In this document: piece by piece, positions 1 to 5,474 of the stretch
Position numbering within the stretch: the first letter of the stretch is position 1
Layout: each line of letters starts with the position of its first letter
Source: a virus
Direction: 5' to 3' (one strand)
Length of the DNA stretch: 21,612 bases
Virus record (IMG/VR): IMGVR_UViG_3300046559_000164
Coordinates: 1 to 21,612 of that record
The notes under the pieces: generated by a model
What the model was told of the DNA's origin: nothing
Database searches by the model: none
What the model saw: only the letters and a program-made list of their open reading frames with translations
Program-made: the position numbers and the translations under genes

Positions 1-194
1 TAGGCATCACTAAACTTTTTTTTCTTACGCAAAATCTCAGCTATAAACGAATACTTATTTTCAGTAATAACAAATTCATGATTTAGAATTTTACCACGAG
101 AAAATTTAGGAATAGGCGTAGAAATAGAGGCATGTTTTAACCATTGTATAAAACTCTGGACAAACAAATTCGTGGAACGTTCACGGCACTCCAT
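1..194 (-). CDS. Small unknown protein, C-terminus cut by window edge
   Basis: This open frame starts with ATG at 194 and runs off the left edge after 64 codons without a stop. The product begins MECRERS, then has a hydrophobic/aromatic patch (LFVQSFIQWLKH) and a basic KKKK run near the visible end. I do not recognise it. A strong AAGGAGG site lies upstream, but 11 bases separate it from the ATG, which is long. The reading frame is open upstream (a Cys codon precedes the Met, giving CMEC), so a rare upstream start cannot be excluded. It lies 27 bases after the stop of the 49-residue basic gene and is probably in the same late operon. The assignment as a real gene rests on the ribosome site and the open frame only. 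Confidence 0.5.
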   Translation of the reverse strand, partial: MECRERSTNLFVQSFIQWLKHASISTPIPKFSRGKILNHEFVITENKYSFIAEILRKKKKFSDA

Positions 195-221
195 GCAAAC
201 AATAGCCTCCTTGCTATCTAA

Positions 222-371
222 TTAAATTTCGTGTTTGTAGTTCTTCTCTTTATAGTTTTTCTTAACCGCTGATTGACCCCTTTCGGATTTCATTCCTTTT
301 GACTTTTCATTTCCAGTTCTTGTCATTGGATCTTTTATTGGTTTTCCCATTTTAGCTTTAGTACCCTTCAT
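222..371 (-). CDS. Tiny basic protein (49 residues), function unknown
   Basis: This is a 49-residue, Lys/Arg-rich protein (MKGTKAKMGKPIKDP at the N-terminus, KNYKEKNYKHEI at the C-terminus) with no hydrophobic segment. I chose ATG 371 because AAGGAAG lies about 8 bases upstream. The frame is open up to 449, but that extension runs through the promoter of the divergent HNH gene and has no ribosome site. Its composition resembles the 51-residue protein at 1038-1193, and both have Gly-Lys-Pro motifs. It is separated from the other tiny genes by the plus-strand HNH gene, so it probably belonged to the same string before that insertion. Such proteins may be virion-associated or nucleic-acid binding, but that is inference from charge alone. 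Confidence 0.6.
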   Translation of the reverse strand: MKGTKAKMGKPIKDPMTRTGNEKSKGMKSERGQSAVKKNYKEKNYKHEI

Positions 372-400
372 CTTTTTTCTTCCTTGCCATCTTGGCCATA

Positions 401-429
401 TTGACTTTTCCGATTGAATAAAATAATAT
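401..429 (+). promoter_or_regulatory. Sigma70-type promoter of the HNH gene
   Basis: A -35 box TTGACT (401-406, five of six consensus bases) and a -10 box TAATAT (424-429, four of six) are separated by exactly 17 bases. The expected transcription start, seven bases past the -10 box, is position 436, the A of the HNH gene ATG. The promoter occupies the 64-base gap between the divergent 49-residue gene and the HNH gene. Confidence 0.5.
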
Positions 430-435
430 CTTAAA

Positions 436-867
436 ATGAAAAGTCGCACATATTATTACAATATATATAAACATTATTTGAAAACATTTTGCGAAAAATG
501 TAAGACATCAAATAATCTAGTTATTCATCATATTGATGAAGATATTTCAAATAATCTACCCCGCAACCTTACAACACTTTGCAGGAAGTGTCATCAAATT
601 GAACATAAATGTTGGGAAAACCTTCCTGATAATACTGGATCTAAAAGAATTAAACCTAAAAAATGTATAAAATGTAACAAAGAATTTTATCATCATCATG
701 GTTATTCAATTCAAAAATATTGTTCCCAGCAATGTTATTTAGGTTTTATTCCAGAAATAGAATGTAAATGGTGCAAATGTACATTCAAGCGAATCAAGGG
801 ACATACAAAACAACTATTTTGCTCGCGCTCTTGTGCCATGAAAAATAGAAATTCTATTTTTTCTTAG
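436..867 (+). CDS. HNH endonuclease-like protein with three zinc-binding units
   Basis: This 143-residue protein is the only supported plus-strand gene. Residues 19-53 form an HNH (beta-beta-alpha-metal) core: C19-x2-C22, the His pair H31-H32, N44 within RNLTTLC, then C49-x2-C52-H53. Two further zinc units of type CxxC...C-x3-C follow, at C77/C80 with C96/C100 and at C110/C113 with C129/C133. Each has the 'YCS/FCS..C' spacing seen in treble-clef-like tails of phage HNH proteins. The family nicks or cuts DNA, and free-standing members in phages often act as homing endonucleases. No Shine-Dalgarno site precedes the ATG; a promoter at 401-429 would start the mRNA on the ATG. The gene overlaps the converging 60-residue gene by 14 bases and is distinctly AT-rich, which suggests acquisition. 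Confidence 0.8.
   Translation: MKSRTYYYNIYKHYLKTFCEKCKTSNNLVIHHIDEDISNNLPRNLTTLCRKCHQIEHKCWENLPDNTGSKRIKPKKCIKCNKEFYHHHGYSIQKYCSQQCYLGFIPEIECKWCKCTFKRIKGHTKQLFCSRSCAMKNRNSIFS
841..861. terminator. A/T-rich inverted repeat at convergent gene ends
   Basis: A perfect 9-base inverted repeat (AAAAATAGA / TCTATTTTT) with a 3-base loop spans the overlapping 3' ends of the HNH gene and the 60-residue gene. Each strand has an A-run before and a T-run after the loop, the arrangement of a weak bidirectional terminator. The stem has one G-C pair per strand, so it is thermodynamically poor and may partly be an effect of Lys and Phe codons. Confidence 0.25.
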
Positions 868-1036
868 CTCGTTCTTTTCCCATTTCCGAGTATTTTGTCA
901 TTGCCTTTTGGCCATGTGCTTTTCTTCCAGCACTGGCAGCAATTGCTCCTGCGCTTTTTTCAGAATATCCTTCTTTTTCTACCTTCTCTTTTAATGCCTT
1001 GAAGCGCGATCCAGAGCCTAACTTTGCCTTAGCCAT
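854..1036 (-). CDS. Small basic conserved phage protein (60 residues)
   Basis: This 60-residue protein begins MAKAKLGSGSRFKALKEKV, has a central Ala-rich stretch (GAIAASAGRKAHG) and ends in a KERAKKK tail. The plan 'small basic N-terminus, GSGxRFxALKxK, Ala-Ala-x-x-GRKxxG, Lys-rich end' is one I recognise from many short conserved phage proteins of unknown function often encoded near structural genes. The central part may form a short helical hairpin. AAAAGGATATTAAA precedes ATG 1036, giving a good ribosome site. The upstream 51-residue gene stops one base before it, so the two are translated from one message. Its 3' end overlaps the converging HNH gene by 14 bases. Confidence 0.8.
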   Translation of the reverse strand: MAKAKLGSGSRFKALKEKVEKEGYSEKSAGAIAASAGRKAHGQKAMTKYSEMGKERAKKK

Positions 1037-1037
1037 T

Positions 1038-1193
1038 TTAATATCCTTTTGCTTTCATTGGTTTACCTTTGGGTCCTTTCATGCCTACTTTAACTTTATT
1101 CTTTTTTTCACCAGTTTCGCCTAAATTTCTTTCTTTACTTTTGTCTTTCTTGCTTTCTGGTTTGCGATCTTCTTTGCGTTCTTCTTTGTTCAT
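1038..1193 (-). CDS. Tiny Lys-rich protein (51 residues), function unknown
   Basis: This is a 51-residue, extremely charged protein: a Lys/Glu/Arg/Asp half (MNKEERKEDRKPESKKDKSK) followed by a Gly-Lys tail (MKGPKGKPMKAKGY). It has no hydrophobic core and is probably disordered unless bound to nucleic acid or another protein. Start ATG 1193 is chosen because AAGGAAA lies about 5 bases upstream and the preceding 45-residue gene ends one base before it. The frame is open further upstream, but that part overlaps the 45-residue gene in another frame. It sits in a head-to-tail string of tiny basic genes with one-base gaps. I do not recognise a family. Confidence 0.65.
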   Translation of the reverse strand: MNKEERKEDRKPESKKDKSKERNLGETGEKKNKVKVGMKGPKGKPMKAKGY

Positions 1194-1194
1194 T

Positions 1195-1332
1195 TTATTT
1201 TCCTTTTTTCTTTGCTTGACGTTGAACACTGTATCCAATCGCAACAGCTTGCTTAATTGGTTTTCCACTGTCAATTTCTTTCTTTATATTTTGCTGTCTA
1301 ACTTTATCGCTTGTTGATTTTTTAAGTGGCAT
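1195..1332 (-). CDS. Small phage protein with QAVAI motif (45 residues; DUF6496-like)
   Basis: This 45-residue protein begins MPLKKSTSDKVRQQNIKKEI, then has GKPIKQAVAIGYSVQRQAKKK. The combination 'MPLKKSxSxKxxxxNIKxEIxxGKPxKQAVAIxxS' is a pattern I recognise in small conserved phage proteins, close to the DUF6496-type 'QAxAIALS' family; function is not known. A short helix with a hydrophobic face (QAVAIGYSV) is flanked by basic ends. AAAGGAG lies 6 bases before ATG 1332, the best ribosome site in this cluster. It is 19 bases downstream of the 148-residue orphan and one base from the 51-residue gene. The gene is very short, but motif, start site and tight spacing make it convincing. Confidence 0.8.
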   Translation of the reverse strand: MPLKKSTSDKVRQQNIKKEIDSGKPIKQAVAIGYSVQRQAKKKGK

Positions 1333-1351
1333 TTTGAACTCCTTTCTTTAG

Positions 1352-1798
1352 TTAAAATAAATCATTTTTTTGCGAAAAATCTTTGTGACAAATGGCAAAA
1401 TAAATAAGTTCTGAAATATTAAATGTAAATGCATTTCTTGCGCGTATTGTTATTGTATCATTGCTTTGTTTATATTTTACTTTAAATTCATTAGCAGTAA
1501 TAAAAGCATCCATTTTTCTGTCACCATTTGTATATTCATAATTTCTGGATGTCGTTAAATTTTGATTTATATTTAAACTAAAATATCCATAAACCCTATT
1601 AACCCATTCATATAAAATGCTTGTATTGGTTACGTAATTTGCAGATAACATATCTAAATCTAATAAAAGCGCACTTACTGAAGTTAATTTAGTATTGTTA
1701 TCATATGCAAATGTAGTAATTAAACCACCATTTTTATAAACATTATAATTAGCAACTCCCAAAAATTGATCTACAGTTGTCGAAACATCTATTGACAT
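1352..1798 (-). CDS. Unknown protein after the adhesin (148 residues)
   Basis: This 148-residue protein is rich in Asn, Thr and Tyr, has no signal peptide or clear membrane segment, and I do not recognise it. Short alternating hydrophobic stretches (ANYNVYKNGGLITTFAY, DTITIRARNAFTFNI) suggest a beta-rich fold; the C-terminal ELIYFAICHKDF is the most hydrophobic part. GAGGAATTT directly precedes ATG 1798, and the adhesin gene stops eight bases before. Its place right after fibre and adhesin genes suggests a virion tip component, a fibre assembly chaperone or a superinfection function; none is shown by motifs. Its AT content is higher than that of the fibres and matches the tiny genes to its left, so it may mark the edge of an accessory segment. 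Confidence 0.75.
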   Translation of the reverse strand: MSIDVSTTVDQFLGVANYNVYKNGGLITTFAYDNNTKLTSVSALLLDLDMLSANYVTNTSILYEWVNRVYGYFSLNINQNLTTSRNYEYTNGDRKMDAFITANEFKVKYKQSNDTITIRARNAFTFNISELIYFAICHKDFSQKNDLF

Positions 1799-1805
1799 AA
1801 ATTCC

Positions 1806-2705
1806 TCATGATATCGGATAGCTTATAATTACTACACCGTCGCCACCAGTGCCGCCAGTAAATCCTGAAGCTGCTGAGTCTCCTGCGCCGCCGCCTCCAC
1901 CGCCTGTATTTGCAGTACCATTGCCACCATTGGCAGCATTGCCGCCCGTACCGCCTCCGCCAGCCCCTGGAGTGCCAGATGTGCCGCCAGTAAACGAACC
2001 GCCCGAGCCACCGCCCGCATAGGTTACAGAAGAGCCGCTAATCGAGCTTGCTATACCTGCCGCCCCAGCTCCACCGCTTGTTGTTGATGAAGTGCCGCCA
2101 ACAGCATTTGCACCCCCTCCACCGCAGCCACCTAACGCGCTAATCCCGCTTGTTCCTCCGTTTTTACCTTGATAAGCGGTTCCAGTTCCGGCTGCCGCGT
2201 TTGTGGCTGGTCCTCCCCCTGAACCTCCCGCTTTCCCGGCTGTCGTCGTAGAACCCCCTCCGCCTCCACCGCCATCAGCGGTGAGGCCATTGAATGTAGT
2301 GGCTATACCACTTGTGCCCTGGGCTCCTGATGTTCCGCCCCCTGCACCACCTGTGCCAACAACGATAGAATAACCTGTGCCAATCGCTAAGCTTGCTCCG
2401 CCCACAATCATTCCGCCTGCGCCACCACCGCCACCACTACGTAAATTTGCCTGTGTTCCGCCGCCACCACCACCACCGCCGACCATTACGAAGTCTACCG
2501 CTGCATAAAAATCTGTTGTGTCTACAGCCTGTTGCGTTCCTGCTAAATCATTTATTCCGGCTGCAACTGCTATCAGAGGTGTAAAGGTTCCAGATGTAGT
2601 AAATGTATGAATACGTCGGTTACCACTAGTAGTAATTGTTCCGCCCGTAGCCATCATGATTCCATTTGGCCTTCCAGGCGATAGAAAAGAGTTATTTTTT
2701 CTCAT
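1806..2705 (-). CDS. Glycine-rich tail adhesin (polyglycine-II type)
   Basis: This 299-residue protein has three parts. Residues 1 to about 70 form a beta-rich N-terminus (GTITTSGNRRIHTFTTSGTF). The centre holds long glycine tracts, including eight consecutive Gly after DFVMV at residues 76-83, alternating with Thr/Ser/Ala segments. The C-terminus is GGTGGDGVVIISYPI. This is the Gly_rich_2 type domain of phage tail adhesins. In Salmonella phage S16 gp38, a related architecture packs polyglycine-II helices that display receptor-binding loops; extending that to this protein is inference. ATG 2705 is chosen because it overlaps the previous stop as ATGA. A TTG six bases upstream is possible but has no better ribosome site. 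The gene follows the fibre genes, as expected for a fibre-tip protein. Confidence 0.85.
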   Translation of the reverse strand: MRKNNSFLSPGRPNGIMMATGGTITTSGNRRIHTFTTSGTFTPLIAVAAGINDLAGTQQAVDTTDFYAAVDFVMVGGGGGGGGTQANLRSGGGGGAGGMIVGGASLAIGTGYSIVVGTGGAGGGTSGAQGTSGIATTFNGLTADGGGGGGGSTTTAGKAGGSGGGPATNAAAGTGTAYQGKNGGTSGISALGGCGGGGANAVGGTSSTTSGGAGAAGIASSISGSSVTYAGGGSGGSFTGGTSGTPGAGGGGTGGNAANGGNGTANTGGGGGGAGDSAASGFTGGTGGDGVVIISYPIS

Positions 2706-3073
2706 GAGCAAATCTCGTATGAAGCGTTTGCAACTAATGTGTTTGCTGTGCCTGCGGTTATTCCTAAACTACTATCTTCCGTAAGATATATCGCAGTGTC
2801 TTTGCTGATTACGACCAATGTAGAATTTGCTGGAATTGAAGTCACAGAGCATAGAGCAAATGCCGTTCCAGCCAAAGCCGCAGCGCTATAAACATTAATC
2901 GTACAGTTACGAGCTACAGTATCGGTATTCGCTACCACCAAAGAATTCACTTTAACAATTGTACCGCTTGCGGCTGCGTTACTAATAATAGAGTTCGCGC
3001 TTGTATTTGATGGCGCTACGCTGGACTTTGTGCCAGATATCGTCGTGAGAGCCAACATATTCGGATTTGCCAT
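2702..3073 (-). CDS. Small beta-rich structural protein (123 residues)
   Basis: This 123-residue protein is rich in Ala, Thr, Ser and Val with few charges: MANPNMLALTTISGTKSSV, a core SGTIVKVNSLVVANTDTVAR, and a C-terminal LVANASYEICS. Alternating hydrophobic strands indicate a compact beta-sandwich. I recognise this plan from short proteins encoded among podophage tail-fibre genes and often annotated as virion structural proteins of unknown role. It may be a fibre joint, a tip cap or a bridge between the upstream fibre and the glycine-rich adhesin. GGGAG lies upstream of ATG 3073, and only four bases separate it from the fibre stop. Its own stop overlaps the adhesin ATG, so the two are likely translated together. 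Confidence 0.75.
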   Translation of the reverse strand: MANPNMLALTTISGTKSSVAPSNTSANSIISNAAASGTIVKVNSLVVANTDTVARNCTINVYSAAALAGTAFALCSVTSIPANSTLVVISKDTAIYLTEDSSLGITAGTANTLVANASYEICS

Positions 3074-3077
3074 TTAA

Positions 3078-5474
3078 TTATCTCCCAAAAAGTAATGCCA
3101 TTGCGAATGCTTTGCCGATTGTGATACTGCCACCACCGACAGCGGCATCGACGTATGCTGTGGTAGCGATTTTCGTTGAATTATTACTAGCCGCCTGAGT
3201 GGTTGCTGTTACATCACTGGCTAGGGCACATGTCGGCGTATTGTTTGCTGTCAATGTAATAAAGTCTACCCACGCCGCCCCGTCAACATCACGGGCTTGA
3301 AGTATCATCGTGTTACCAGCGCCTGTGCCAGTGCGATGTGTTAATCCATAAATATTTGCCCATCGAACTGTAGCCGTTCCTAGGTCATCTGTATTGTCTG
3401 TATCGGAAAGCAGCGTCGTGTTTATAGCTACAGCTGCTAAGTTTGATAAAGCTGTGTTGGCACCTGAGCCGCCAGCTGCTACCGCTGCATCTGTATAAGC
3501 TGTAGTTGCAATAGTTGTATTGTTCGTTGATGGTGCTTGAGTAACGGCAGTTACTGCTGTCCCTATCGAGCCTGTTGTGAATGTAAATGTAGTAGCAGAC
3601 ATCCCCGAAAGAGCGCCGCCTGTGATAGTTTTTCCGGTGAAAGTTAAGGCTGCTGGTAATGATAAAGTCCAAGTTCTATTTGTCGATAAATCTTGAGCGC
3701 CAGCGCTGCTTGTTATTTCATTTGCAGTGCCTGCAATTGTGATAGTAGTGGCTGGATCTACATAATCAGTCCCAGCCGCAGCAATCGAAACCACGCCAGT
3801 TGCTGTAGTATTTTTCATCAATCCAGTTGTAAGCAAACTCAGGGCTTGTTCTGCTGACAGTCCAGCATTAGGAGTTTGCGTTATATACGTCGCATTCGTG
3901 GGTGCTCCCGAGGCTGCTGAAGCATCCACGTAGGCCGTGGTAGCAATGCGTGTACTATTATCGTTAGCGGCTTGCGTTGTTGCTGTTACAGCACTTGCAA
4001 GCGAACATGTTGGTGTGTTGTTTGCAGTTAAAGTTATGAAGGCTGTAAACGCCGCTCCATCTACATCCCAAGCGCCAATATTTAACGCATCTGCCGCTGT
4101 ATGTCCGGTGCTTAATCCGGCACTATAAATTTGTCTATAACGATGAGTTCCATCACCCGCATCAATTGTGTTATCAGCGCCAGGCAACAGAGATGTATTT
4201 ATTGCAACTGCACTTAAATTATTTAAACTTACATTGGCTTTAAGTGCGCCTAAAGTGTCAGCATAAGCTGTAGTAGAAATCTTAGTTGAGTTGTCATTAG
4301 CGGCTTGGGTTGTGGCCGTAACTGCTGAATTTAAACTAGCAGTAGGCGGATTGTTTGAGGTAATTGTCAAAAAGTCCGTGTATGTAACTGCTGTTGGGTT
4401 ATAGCCCCTAATATTTAGTGTATTAGCTGCTATGCCTCCGCTGTTTAAAGTAAGCGCATAAATATCTTGCCATCTGGCAGTAAGAGTTCCCAAATCATAA
4501 CTGTTATCTGTGTCAGGAGGTAAAGCGCTGTTAATAGAAACGCCAGAAAGATTGTTTAATTCTTTTTTTGCAAAGGTGCTTGGTGAAGCTGTAAATTGTG
4601 AAAACAAGATTGGATCTGTTCCCACAACAGTGACAGTGGCTGATTGCAACCATGAAGTTTGAGCATATAAAGTCCCTTGCGTTACAGGAACTAAATTGCC
4701 GGGTTGAATTTCAACATTTGTATCATAATCTGTAGCTCTTGTGAGCACCCAGTTTACCGCGCCTGAACCCACGGTTGTAAGGGTGTATATACCGTTTTCT
4801 TCTTGCGCTGTTTGGAATGCTACAAGTACTCTATCGTTCAATGCTGGTGATACACCATCTGTGCTAAATGCTGCCATAGCTCCAGTGTTTGTAAGTGTAG
4901 CTCCTACACCCCCAGCTCCATTTGCATATGCAGCCGTTAGATTAGCTGTGGATGTGGCCACTACTGCTGGTTTAACGGTAAGTCCTGCGCTAATCGTGTC
5001 CGCATATTCCTTGGTGACTGCATCTAGCGGTCCTACAGGGTCTCCGCTTAGTTGAAGCAAGCCTGTCATAATGCCACCATTAATGGGCACATAAGGCACA
5101 TGGCCTACGCTACCAAAGAAATATCCTGATGTGGTTGTGTAGGCAATAAAGCATGGCAAGACTGCTTGCGTTCCGCCAGTAGGAATTGAGGATGTTAAAT
5201 CGCCACTACTGCTTGGGCTAAGGTAATAGAGTGTATTTGCTACCAATCCAGATAGGCCGCTAATGAATCCTTCTTGCATTACAAATATGTGATCTACATC
5301 GGCAACACCTGAAACCATTCCCACAACTTGTGCATGAGCTTCGGTATCTGCTTGAGCGGCTATAAAACTTCCCGCCGATAGTCTTACTACCTTTCCCTTT
5401 ACAAGCCCGTGACCAACTTGTAATACTGGATTTGATAAAGAGTTAGTTGCTAATAAACGTGCTGAGTTAGCCAT
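3078..5474 (-). CDS. Long modular tail fibre with three tandem repeats
   Basis: This is a 798-residue fibre. Residues 1-130 are a beta-rich module (GHGLVKGKVVRLSAG ... LVANTLYYLSPSSSG) resembling two modules of the neighbouring 764-residue fibre. Residues 135-300 include AVTKEYADTISAGL, common in phage fibre shafts, and a domain ending DPILFSQFTA. Three paralogous units of about 110 residues begin near 306, 417 and 676. Each starts 'LxNLxxVxIN', continues 'DNxxDxG...R...IY', 'FxTxTxNNxPT' and ends 'TATTQAAxxNSTxIxTTAY'. A divergent copy of the TTAY end lies near 655-665, inside an insert between units 2 and 3. The C-terminus is short (ITIGKAFAMALLFGR) and shows no chaperone-type peptidase domain. 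Its start overlaps the previous stop as TAATG. It likely forms a trimeric fibre or shaft. Confidence 0.85.
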   Translation of the reverse strand: MANSARLLATNSLSNPVLQVGHGLVKGKVVRLSAGSFIAAQADTEAHAQVVGMVSGVADVDHIFVMQEGFISGLSGLVANTLYYLSPSSSGDLTSSIPTGGTQAVLPCFIAYTTTSGYFFGSVGHVPYVPINGGIMTGLLQLSGDPVGPLDAVTKEYADTISAGLTVKPAVVATSTANLTAAYANGAGGVGATLTNTGAMAAFSTDGVSPALNDRVLVAFQTAQEENGIYTLTTVGSGAVNWVLTRATDYDTNVEIQPGNLVPVTQGTLYAQTSWLQSATVTVVGTDPILFSQFTASPSTFAKKELNNLSGVSINSALPPDTDNSYDLGTLTARWQDIYALTLNSGGIAANTLNIRGYNPTAVTYTDFLTITSNNPPTASLNSAVTATTQAANDNSTKISTTAYADTLGALKANVSLNNLSAVAINTSLLPGADNTIDAGDGTHRYRQIYSAGLSTGHTAADALNIGAWDVDGAAFTAFITLTANNTPTCSLASAVTATTQAANDNSTRIATTAYVDASAASGAPTNATYITQTPNAGLSAEQALSLLTTGLMKNTTATGVVSIAAAGTDYVDPATTITIAGTANEITSSAGAQDLSTNRTWTLSLPAALTFTGKTITGGALSGMSATTFTFTTGSIGTAVTAVTQAPSTNNTTIATTAYTDAAVAAGGSGANTALSNLAAVAINTTLLSDTDNTDDLGTATVRWANIYGLTHRTGTGAGNTMILQARDVDGAAWVDFITLTANNTPTCALASDVTATTQAASNNSTKIATTAYVDAAVGGGSITIGKAFAMALLFGR

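Noticed and set aside
372-449. Upstream extension of the 49-residue basic protein.
   Set aside because: It would cover the HNH promoter and ATG and has no ribosome site; ATG 371 has AAGGAAG upstream.
1194-1274. Upstream extension of the 51-residue basic protein.
   Set aside because: It overlaps the better-supported 45-residue gene; ATG 1193 has its own ribosome site and one-base spacing.
1832-2584. Short open frames on both strands inside the glycine-rich gene.
   Set aside because: They arise from GC-rich Gly codons read in other frames, with Pro/His/Arg- or Ala-rich products and no ribosome sites.
2706-2711. TTG start for the glycine-rich adhesin.
   Set aside because: The ATG at 2705 overlaps the previous stop as ATGA and is more likely; the TTG has no better ribosome site.
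3078-4559. Repeated DNA in the long fibre as a possible CRISPR-like or mobile repeat array.
   Set aside because: The repeats are in frame, diverged at DNA level and about 110 codons long; they are protein modules.
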